Positions 7,601 through 12,969 of a DNA stretch of 16,804 nucleotides are shown here, in pieces; position 1 is the first letter of the stretch, and every line of letters begins with the position of its first letter. A program made the translations under genes and the position numbers. Below the pieces are notes generated by a model. That model was not told the origin of the DNA. It did no database searches and was given only the letters and a program-made list of their open reading frames with translations. The DNA is from Clostridia bacterium (GTDB lineage: Bacteria > Bacillota_A > Clostridia > Christensenellales > Aristaeellaceae). The stretch covers positions 1-16,804 of the forward strand of contig JAFQIF010000215.1 in NCBI GenBank assembly GCA_017397695.1, read 5' to 3'.

Positions 7601-9088
7601 TCACTGTCTGCTGCTCATGCGGATCAGTTCGCGCAGCTGCGAGCGCGTTTCATCCTCGCGCAGCCGTCTGCATACGATTACCAGCCGGTCGTCGTCCAGG
7701 CAGGTGCTCAGCGTCAGCAGCGCATCGCTGGGTTCCACATCGATCGGGATCGCATACGCAGAGCGAATCTGCAGTTGGCGGACGTACGACTTGAATTCCG
7801 CATCCGAAGAAAATGTATCGTGCGTAAAGTAATTGAAGAAGCGCTTATCCTGCGGGCTGAGCGATACATCCAGCACAGCGAAGATCACGTACTGTTCCTT
7901 CTTCCACAGCGTATCGAAGTAAATGAACGGATGATTGCGCAGATAGGTATCGTCGTAAAGATACTGCGCCAGGCGTCCGAACATCGTACCATCCTTCATG
8001 TTATGGCCGTGCAGCAGCAGGTTCTGCGTCTTTTCCTTAAAGGGATGATTCACATCCAGGAAAAGCGTGCCCGAGGTATTCTTCTTCTTGTTGAAATCAT
8101 GCGTGAGGTAATAATCATTGTCTCGATAGACGATCGGCAGATCCAGCACATCCGGAATCTGAATCCAGGCAACCAGGTCGTTGTTTTTTTCTCTCAGAGA
8201 CGCCATCTCCGGCAGTGCCTCACCGCCGACCTGATGATATTTCATGCTCTTGACCGCATCCGGTGCCTGTGTCGCTGCGGGCGCGGGCTCAATCTCGCGC
8301 CGCTGCGCGGAAGCCCGCTCAATCTCCTGCTCAATTTCCTGCGCAATCTCTTCCGGCGTCTTCATATTCGCAGCAGGTACCGGCGTACCGAACGGGCCGG
8401 GCACAAAGTCCGCTTCTTCCAGCGCCTCCAAAGCCGACACCTCCGCCTGCGATGCGGTATCACCTTCCTCCATCAGCGCCGCACGCTGTCTGGCCAGGTC
8501 GTCATTGAGCCGATTGGTGCGAAAACTTCTCAGCATAATCGCGCCGATCTGATACGCGCTCACCAGCGCCACGCAGGCGAGCAGCACCATGGCGATGCCG
8601 CGAAGGGGGAGCCGCTTTCCCCTCAGGCACAAAGCAGCCTTCACAGCGAGATCGCGTACTTTTCGCGCGCCCAGCGCAAGCGCCTGCGCCGCAGCGCCCA
8701 GCAGCATAGCTGCCGTCAGCGCCCATTCTCCCGCCGCTTTTTTCAGCTTTTGCGTCTGCTTTCTGCCATCCGCCTTTTTGAACGTTCGGAGATGCTTCTT
8801 CTTAGCCGGCGCGGATACCGTTCGCTTTTTGCGCGCCGCTGTTTCAGGCGCAGCAGCCGTTTGCGGCTGTGCAAACATTTCCACCGGCTCCGGCGCAGCC
8901 GCTTCCTTCTGATCCGGGATTGGCGCTTCTCCGTTTTCCTGCAAAACGGTCTGCGATGCCTGTATCCTGCGGCGATGCACGACATGCGGCTGTGTATTGG
9001 GCGCAGCATCATCCTGCAGCTGCGCAGCCGGTCGCTGTACTTCGGGCGCTTCCTGTGTCCTTTGCGCCCTTCGTCTGTGTTCTCCCAT
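7601..9088 (-). CDS. Class B sortase with long N-terminal extension
   Basis: This is a 495-aa membrane-anchored transpeptidase that would join a sorting-signal protein to the cell wall or another protein. The catalytic domain covers about 293-480: NNDLVAWIQIPD start, HGHNMKDGTMF with the likely catalytic His362, TLSTC with Cys463, and Arg468. Most class B sortases are about 230-300 aa. Here roughly 160 residues precede the main membrane segment (about 164-186). They are Arg/Lys-, Ala-, Gln- and Pro-rich and probably cytoplasmic. Alanine-rich 123-155 could be a second membrane-associated helix. Residues 187-290 form a charged, partly coiled stalk. Only four residues separate Cys463 from Arg468, fewer than I expect in this class. 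The ATG at 9088 has GGAGG 8 nt upstream. It is the first gene of the operon with the HAD and peptidoglycan-binding genes. No substrate with a sorting signal is encoded in this window. Confidence 0.9.
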   Translation of the reverse strand: MGEHRRRAQRTQEAPEVQRPAAQLQDDAAPNTQPHVVHRRRIQASQTVLQENGEAPIPDQKEAAAPEPVEMFAQPQTAAAPETAARKKRTVSAPAKKKHLRTFKKADGRKQTQKLKKAAGEWALTAAMLLGAAAQALALGARKVRDLAVKAALCLRGKRLPLRGIAMVLLACVALVSAYQIGAIMLRSFRTNRLNDDLARQRAALMEEGDTASQAEVSALEALEEADFVPGPFGTPVPAANMKTPEEIAQEIEQEIERASAQRREIEPAPAATQAPDAVKSMKYHQVGGEALPEMASLREKNNDLVAWIQIPDVLDLPIVYRDNDYYLTHDFNKKKNTSGTLFLDVNHPFKEKTQNLLLHGHNMKDGTMFGRLAQYLYDDTYLRNHPFIYFDTLWKKEQYVIFAVLDVSLSPQDKRFFNYFTHDTFSSDAEFKSYVRQLQIRSAYAIPIDVEPSDALLTLSTCLDDDRLVIVCRRLREDETRSQLRELIRMSSRQ

Positions 9089-9243
9089 GCGTGCATCCTC
9101 CGTATGATTCAGAATATGTTACAAATATACATCCTTATATAATTCTGTATCTTTTCCCTGTTTCCTGCCGGCTTGAAATCCGGAATCAAAATTAGCGCCC
9201 GATTTTGTCCCTGTTTCGCAGAAAGAACAAGGAATCTCCCCTC

Positions 9244-9326
9244 GGCTCTCGACTCGCCCCGGTCAGGGCGGCTCTGAGAGCCCACTGGGCCCTCATTCAC
9301 TTCCGCCCAGGTTCGATTCCCCTCAC
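9244..9326 (+). other. Structured GC-rich segment ending in a tmRNA/tRNA T-arm-like sequence
   Basis: A composite hairpin (GGCTCTC 9244-9250 with GAGAGCC 9276-9282, enclosing CGCCC 9255-9259 with GGGCG 9266-9270) is followed by a 6-bp stem (CTGGGC 9285-9290 with GCCCAG 9305-9310). Then comes GGTTCGATTCCCCTCAC (9310-9326). Those 17 nt are identical to the T-arm end of ssrA (11928-11912 on the minus strand). Here the T-loop lacks a matching 5' stem and no cloverleaf can be drawn, so this is not a working tRNA. It may be a decayed tRNA/tmRNA fragment or the trace of an attachment site. It lies in the 398-nt gene-free stretch upstream of the sortase. The rest of that stretch holds AT-rich sequence near 9120-9145 that could contain the sortase promoter, plus the repeats listed separately. 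Confidence 0.35.
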
Positions 9327-9361
9327 ACCTTAGTACCAAATCAAAAACTAATACAATTTCC

Positions 9362-9403
9362 GGCTATCGTTTTGCGATAACCCTTTCGTTTTGTAATGGG
9401 TGC
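9362..9403 (+). repeat. Left inverted repeat of the cassette
   Basis: It contains CTATCGTTTTG (9364-9374), CTTTCGTTTTG (9383-9393, a 19-nt step) and TGGGTGC (9397-9403). Aligned to the complement of 11636-11678, it matches at 37 of 43 columns with one gap. A further near-copy, CTTTCGTTTTT, lies inward at 9442-9452, and a second TGGGTGC at 9425-9431. The 8-bp stem GGCTATCG/CGATAACC around a TTTTG loop makes it a hairpin as well. Confidence 0.75.
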
Positions 9404-9410
9404 GTTTGGT

Positions 9411-9445
9411 GCAAAAATAGCTCAGTGGGTGCAACGCCGGACTTT
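9411..9445 (+). other. tRNA 5'-half-like fragment
   Basis: TAGCTCAGTGGGT (9418-9430) followed by GCAACGCCGGACT is what a tRNA D-arm and the start of its anticodon arm look like. The preceding GCAAAAA cannot be paired with a nearby acceptor strand. No anticodon loop, T-arm or CCA follows. It is a fragment at best, and chance resemblance is possible. Confidence 0.2.
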
Positions 9446-9486
9446 CGTTTTTTCTCATTGTTTGCGTACTTCCATGTTAGGATCTT

Positions 9487-10680
9487 TCAGTTTTTATCGC
9501 AATAGGCAACAGCGCCAATCATCATGAGTACAACACCCGAAAGAATCATGATCCACCTGAGTGGCATAATATCAGCCAAAGGGCCAAATAGGGCCATGCC
9601 AATTGGATAACAACTGGAATAGAGTGAACTCATCAGACCAAACACACGTCCCTGCATAGAATGATCTGAATTTGCCTGAAGCATGGTTGTAATGGTAGTT
9701 TGCACAGTAGTCAAAGCAATCCCATACAATAACATTAGGATGAGATACAATGCAAGATGATGGCTGATACCCATACCGATCGCCATTGCACCAAACACGC
9801 TCAAACCTACCGCTAATGTCAGTCTGCGATTTCTGAAACCTCCCCAAAGGCTCATAAGTAAACCACCCAGCATCATTCCGCCAAAGCCCACAAGCTCAAC
9901 CGCAGTCAAATACCAGTATGTGTCTCCAAATACACGGCTTACCAGCAAACCTGATAAGTATCCTGCCGGTACAGTGAAGAATACAAACGAACCGTAGATA
10001 ATCAGTGTTTTTCGAACGATCACATGGGAGTAAGCATAACGGAGGCCAACCCATACATCGGCTAAGACAGAAGATGCATTATGTGCTTCTTTCTGTTTGG
10101 GAAGATGTATAAGAGAGAATACGCCAATTCCGATAACGGCAGTGATTATATCAATCACCAATGTGGTGCGAAGTGTACTCATTGTCAGCACCACAGCTGC
10201 TGCCGCCGGAGTTCCAAACTGTACGACAGACTGCATTGTAGCGTTAATGCCGTTATAGCGCATGAGATGTTCTTCTGGAACAAGCTGCGGAATGACTGCA
10301 TTGACTGCCGGGTTTTGAATTCCAGCACCGACAGAGCGAATGATCGACATGAACAACAATGAGATAAGCAGTACAGGCTCTGCTGCAATGTGCGGCATCA
10401 TCATCATCATTGCTAATGTAACGGCAGCAATCAATGCATCCGCTCCAATAATGAGATGCTTTCTACTATAGCGGTCTGCCCAAACACCGCCAATGAAAGA
10501 AACAAAAAACTGCGGAAGATAAGAGCAAACTGAGAAAGCTGCTACCCATGCACCACTGTTTGTTTGCAAAGTCACATACCAAACAATTGCCATTTGAACA
10601 ATTTGAGAACCAAACAATGTAATGCATTGACTGGCAAAAAATAGAATTATTCGCTTTCTCCAATGTACATGCGTTTCCAT
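9487..10680 (-). CDS. MFS transporter, DHA3-like efflux family
   Basis: This is a 397-aa polytopic inner-membrane protein with roughly 11-12 hydrophobic segments. The MFS motif A is clear in the loop after the second segment: GGVWADRYSRK at 64-74. Overall length and the opening (FFASQCITLFGSQIVQMAIVW) fit the DHA3/MFS_3 group, which includes macrolide exporters and many drug exporters of unknown substrate, so proton-driven efflux is likely. The start ATG overlaps the stop codon of the AraC-GNAT gene (TAATG), so the two are translationally coupled. Codon use is AT-rich, unlike the flanking genes, which supports acquisition by transfer. The substrate is unknown; a resistance role is inference from family and partner. 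Confidence 0.88.
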   Translation of the reverse strand: METHVHWRKRIILFFASQCITLFGSQIVQMAIVWYVTLQTNSGAWVAAFSVCSYLPQFFVSFIGGVWADRYSRKHLIIGADALIAAVTLAMMMMMPHIAAEPVLLISLLFMSIIRSVGAGIQNPAVNAVIPQLVPEEHLMRYNGINATMQSVVQFGTPAAAAVVLTMSTLRTTLVIDIITAVIGIGVFSLIHLPKQKEAHNASSVLADVWVGLRYAYSHVIVRKTLIIYGSFVFFTVPAGYLSGLLVSRVFGDTYWYLTAVELVGFGGMMLGGLLMSLWGGFRNRRLTLAVGLSVFGAMAIGMGISHHLALYLILMLLYGIALTTVQTTITTMLQANSDHSMQGRVFGLMSSLYSSCYPIGMALFGPLADIMPLRWIMILSGVVLMMIGAVAYCDKN

Positions 10681-11528
10681 TATTCCTGTATATCCTCCAG
10701 ATGTTTTGGTGGGAGTACAAAGCGCTGCGTCGGATAACCGAATTCTATCAGCAATTCTCGTTCGGCAAAGCCAAGCTGTTTCAATGTGTCTCGGTGGCCC
10801 GTATCCGCTTTATCTCCCTCACGATAAGTGGTCATGCTGACTTCTCGTCCAGGCAAATATATTTCTACAAGAGCATCCAGAAATAGCCTTTGGATACCCT
10901 GCTTGCGATATTGAGGCTGTATACCTAAAAAATCAATGCAGCCGGACTGCTCTGAAAAAGTCATTGCGCCAATCAGAATGTTGTCATCCCTTAAGACAAG
11001 TGCCCGCTTTTCATTTATGCACTTTGTTATTGCATTCAAATAATCGACTTCATTCATGACCGGATATCCGTCGATCACCAATCGCATTAACTCCATCCAT
11101 GCAGTAAGATCAGTCTTTTCAGCAAAACAGATGTCATCCTTTGTAAATACTCTGTTTGCTATATTCCTATATAAAGAAAACCTTAATTGCAAAGGATAGA
11201 ATGTTCCATTGTCGCGGTATTCAGCGGGCGGAATTTTATACATGGACTTAAAAGCGACAGAAAATGCTTGTTGACTTTCATAGCCGCAGATAAACGCAAC
11301 TTCAATAATCGGTTTATCAGAAAAAACTAAAAGTTTTGCAGCTTCGGTCAATTGACGACGCTGCACATAGTCATGAATGGTCATTCCAACTGTGCTGGTA
11401 AACATCCGATGCAAGTGATATTTAGAGTAATGGACAGCTTCTGAAACTTTGTCCAGATCAATTTTTCCGTCAAGATGGTTTTCGATATACTCAATGACAG
11501 TTTCGATACTTACTACATTATCTTTCAC
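10680..11528 (-). CDS. AraC-type HTH regulator fused to a GNAT-like domain
   Basis: This is a 282-aa two-domain protein. Residues 8-106 are an AraC/XylS DNA-binding domain with both helix-turn-helix units (LDKVSEAVHYSKYHLHRMF and EVAFICGYESQQAFSVAFK). Residues about 130-270 resemble a GNAT acetyltransferase, with the acetyl-CoA region IDFLGIQPQYRKQGIQRLFL and the later DTLKQLGFAERE. In the pyrophosphate loop R208-K-Q-G-I-Q213, the last residue is Gln where Gly or Ala is usual, so catalysis is uncertain and the domain may only sense a ligand. The start is a GTG at 11528 with GGAGG 9 nt upstream. It is coupled to the MFS gene and probably controls it. Its 20-bp-spaced upstream motifs (11646-11696) could be its binding sites. 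Base composition marks it as foreign to the neighbourhood. Confidence 0.87.
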   Translation of the reverse strand: MKDNVVSIETVIEYIENHLDGKIDLDKVSEAVHYSKYHLHRMFTSTVGMTIHDYVQRRQLTEAAKLLVFSDKPIIEVAFICGYESQQAFSVAFKSMYKIPPAEYRDNGTFYPLQLRFSLYRNIANRVFTKDDICFAEKTDLTAWMELMRLVIDGYPVMNEVDYLNAITKCINEKRALVLRDDNILIGAMTFSEQSGCIDFLGIQPQYRKQGIQRLFLDALVEIYLPGREVSMTTYREGDKADTGHRDTLKQLGFAERELLIEFGYPTQRFVLPPKHLEDIQE

Positions 11529-11570
11529 GGATTGCTTCCTCCTTTCTACAGAGATATTCTAGCAAAACAC

Positions 11571-11684
11571 ATGATAGCTGTTTTCATAATTCTTGCTGTT
11601 GTATATATCATATTGGCCTTCATGTTATGCATAATGCACCCAAAGCAAAACGAAAGGGCTATCGACAAAACGAAAGCCCTATGA
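11571..11684 (+). CDS. Possible 37-aa single-span membrane peptide
   Basis: A short frame opens with a 21-residue hydrophobic helix (MIAVFIILAVVYIILAFMLC...) and ends in a charged tail (HPKQNERAIDKTKAL). Such a layout is common for small membrane peptides. There is no convincing ribosome binding site before the ATG. The tail is encoded by the repeat units of the cassette end, which argues for chance. It lies divergent to the AraC-GNAT gene in a 375-nt stretch without recognised protein genes. The rest of that stretch holds the right repeat, a hairpin, and the ssrA terminator. Confidence 0.2.
   Translation: MIAVFIILAVVYIILAFMLCIMHPKQNERAIDKTKAL
11636..11678 (-). repeat. Right inverted repeat of the cassette
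   Basis: This is the inverted partner of 9362-9403 (37 of 43 columns equal). In plus-strand order it has GCACCCA (11636-11642) facing the cargo, then repeat units running outward. Confidence 0.75.
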
Positions 11685-11696
11685 TCAAAACGAAAG
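11646..11696 (+). repeat. Three direct repeats CAAAACGAAAG at exact 20-bp steps
   Basis: Identical 11-mers lie at 11646-11656, 11666-11676 and 11686-11696. They are followed by the inverted near-copy CAATCGTTTTG at 11702-11712. The spacing is close to two helical turns, so a protein could bind all three on one face of the DNA. They lie about 120-170 nt upstream of the AraC-GNAT start. They could be recombinase/transposase sites at an element end, or operators for the regulator. Confidence 0.8.
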
Positions 11697-11714
11697 CTGA
11701 GCAATCGTTTTGTT

Positions 11715-11749
11715 ATGCACCCACCGGGAAAAGTGGGTGCATTTTCTCT
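11715..11749 (+). terminator. Terminator-like hairpin at the right edge of the cassette
   Basis: A perfect 10-bp stem, ATGCACCCAC (11715-11724) with GTGGGTGCAT (11733-11742), has an 8-nt loop and is followed by TTTCTCTATT. No clear gene precedes it on this strand except the doubtful small peptide. The stem uses the GCACCCA block of the repeats and may be part of the element end instead. Confidence 0.5.
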
Positions 11750-11859
11750 ATTCGGTTTTCATGGATATTGTTACCCTGGGAATGGCGGCGAAAGAAGCAC
11801 GCCTGTATTACTCATATTCCCGGGTGCATTTGCCATTTCGCATTAGGATTCTGCAAGAA

Positions 11860-11902
11860 CATAAAAAGGACTGAAACCTTATATCAAAGTTTCAGTCCTT
11901 TT
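11860..11902 (-). terminator. ssrA: Intrinsic terminator of ssrA
   Basis: A perfect 14-bp stem (11902-11889 with 11877-11864) around an 11-nt loop is followed by TTTTTATG on the minus strand. It starts 1 nt after the encoded CCA. It is intact, so the cassette did not enter the ssrA gene or its terminator. Confidence 0.92.
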
Positions 11903-11903
11903 A

Positions 11904-12252
11904 TGGTGGAGGTGAGGGGAATCGAACCCCTGTCCGAAAAAGCGACTGCCAAGCTTTCTCCGAGCGCAGTCTGCGTTTTAACATTCCCTCTCCCAGGCGC
12001 CCACAGACGGGCTCAAGGGTTCAGTAGCTTCATCATGTGGCCATGCTGCAAAGCTTAGGCATGGTCATGGCCCGCTAAATTGACGCCGGGAACCGGGACA
12101 GCGGGGATCCCGGGCCGACGCGCAGCCTAATTAGGCCGCGAGGCAATAATTGTTATTGTCAGTTAATTTTTAATTTCCCGGTTTTTACGTGTCCCGGGGA
12201 CACGGCTCGCTTACCTGACCGCCCACGATCCCGTCGAAACCAGTACACCCCC
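11904..12252 (-). ncRNA. ssrA: Transfer-messenger RNA (tmRNA)
   Basis: This 349-nt RNA frees stalled ribosomes by acting as tRNA-Ala and then as mRNA for a degradation tag. Its 5' end GGGGGTG pairs with CACCTCC before the discriminator A and the encoded CCA. GGTTTCGACGG near the 5' end and AGGGG-TTCGATT-CCCCT at the 3' end are the hallmark conserved blocks. The tag frame ends NNNYCLAA then TAA, at 12160-12131. I place the resume codon at GAC (12160-12158), giving Ala plus DNNNYCLAA; an in-frame TAA five codons before GAC limits other choices. The Cys four residues from the end is less usual than the common YALAA. A 6-bp hairpin (12253-12267) abuts the mature 5' end. Partner gene smpB lies 165 nt upstream on the same strand. 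A TTGACA at 12376-12371 is a possible -35 without a good -10. Confidence 0.96.
12131..12160 (-). other. ssrA: tmRNA proteolysis-tag reading frame
   Basis: The codons GAC AAT AAC AAT TAT TGC followed by CTC GCG GCC TAA encode DNNNYCLAA. The stop lies at the start of a pseudopalindromic helix (GCGGCCTAATTAGGCTGC), as expected for helix 5. The resume codon is inferred from the AACT context preceding GAC; the C-terminal residues are certain. Confidence 0.7.
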
Positions 12253-12417
12253 GTGGGCTGTGCCCACACCCGCTTCCGAAGCATCTCTGCCAATTGCCAT
12301 ACTCTTGCGCCCGAGGCCGCAAGTATGCAATTTACAGGAAGTCGGAGCAGATGCACACAACACTACTTTATGTCAAAGCTTTCGCCCTGCATACTGGACT
12401 CTGACGATCCTCTTGGA

Positions 12418-12891
12418 TCAGTCGAATTTGTTGTTGTTTCTCAGCGCGCGCTGCATCTCGCGCTTGGTGTCGCGCTCGGCAATGGAGTCGCGCTTGTCGT
12501 GCAGCTTCTTTCCCTTGCACACGCCCAGCTCCATTTTAAAGCGTCCATCCTTGAGGTAAACCTGCAGCGGAATGAGCGAATAGCCCATCTTGCTCGCCTC
12601 CTGCGCGAGGTGGCGAATCTGGCTCTTGTGTGCCAGCAGCTTCTTTTGCCGCAGCGGATCGGCATTGAAGATGTTGCCCTGCTCATACGGACTGATATGC
12701 ATGCCGCACACGAGCAATTCTCCGTCCTTCACGATCGCAAAGCTCTCCTTCAGGTTCATGCGTCCCTGACGCATGCTCTTGACCTCTGTGCCGTGAAGCT
12801 CCATGCCGCACTCCAGCCGTTCCTCGACGAAGTAATCGTGGAACGCTTTTTTGTTTTGAGCCATGGGCTTGATGCCCTTTGCGCGTGCCAT
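12418..12891 (-). CDS. smpB: SsrA-binding protein SmpB
   Basis: This 157-aa protein binds the tRNA-like domain of tmRNA and brings it to stalled ribosomes. Family blocks run in order: NKKAFHDYFVEERLECGMELHGTEVKSMRQG, then LKESFAIVKDGELLV, HISPYEQGNIFN, DPLRQKKLLAHKSQI, then the basic tail CKGKKLHDKRDSIAERD that enters the mRNA channel. Normal length is about 150-160 aa. The ATG at 12891 (MARAKG) has GGAGG 7 nt upstream. A later ATG at 12863 (MAQNKK) also resembles the common family start but lacks a clear site. It is placed between pepF (78 nt upstream) and ssrA (165 nt downstream), so RNA and protein partners are adjacent. Confidence 0.97.
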   Translation of the reverse strand: MARAKGIKPMAQNKKAFHDYFVEERLECGMELHGTEVKSMRQGRMNLKESFAIVKDGELLVCGMHISPYEQGNIFNADPLRQKKLLAHKSQIRHLAQEASKMGYSLIPLQVYLKDGRFKMELGVCKGKKLHDKRDSIAERDTKREMQRALRNNNKFD

Positions 12892-12969
12892 ACGATTCCC
12901 TCCCCGTTTTGCTGCTGGCACATAGTATAACACAAAATGGGGAGGGATTCAAGATGGCTCGTTTTCCGC

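Larger units (their letters stand above)
9362..11742. mobile_element. Putative inverted-repeat-bounded passenger cassette (AraC-GNAT + MFS)
   Basis: An AT-rich two-gene unit lies between a 42/43-nt inverted repeat at 9362-9403 and 11636-11678; outer parts of the right end continue to 11742. Hand-counted 60-nt lines show the contrast: 11161-11220 has 19 G/C, while 13141-13200 in pepF has 44. No transposase, recombinase or recognisable target duplication is visible, so the element would be non-autonomous or decayed. The insertion sits between the sortase operon and the terminator of ssrA, a favoured integration neighbourhood. The boundaries and the mobile nature are inference from the repeat symmetry and composition. 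Confidence 0.45.

Noticed and set aside
6902..9142. 746-codon open frame on the plus strand
   Set aside because: It runs antisense to the HAD and sortase genes, both of which have clear catalytic motifs and ribosome sites. Its composition is typical of a shadow frame.
9310..9336. Functional tRNA ending in CCA
   Set aside because: The T-loop has only two possible stem pairs and no acceptor or D-arm can be placed before it.
9109..9339. 76-codon frame on the minus strand upstream of the sortase
   Set aside because: It reads through the T-arm-like and hairpin sequence and has no ribosome site; the translation looks like RNA-gene complement.
11646..11696. CRISPR-like array
   Set aside because: There are only three 11-nt units with 9-nt spacers, far below CRISPR dimensions, and no cas genes are present.
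11761..11874. 37-codon plus-strand frame starting MDIVTLGMAAKEA, faintly like a ProA N-terminus
   Set aside because: Similarity covers only about a dozen residues, there is no ribosome site, and the frame ends inside the ssrA terminator. It could be a gene remnant cut by the cassette, but this is not supportable.
9310..11928. Cassette as an island with attL/attR in the 3' end of ssrA
   Set aside because: The two 17-nt cores are inverted, not direct, and the ssrA terminator is intact between ssrA and the cassette. Simple site-specific integration does not fit.
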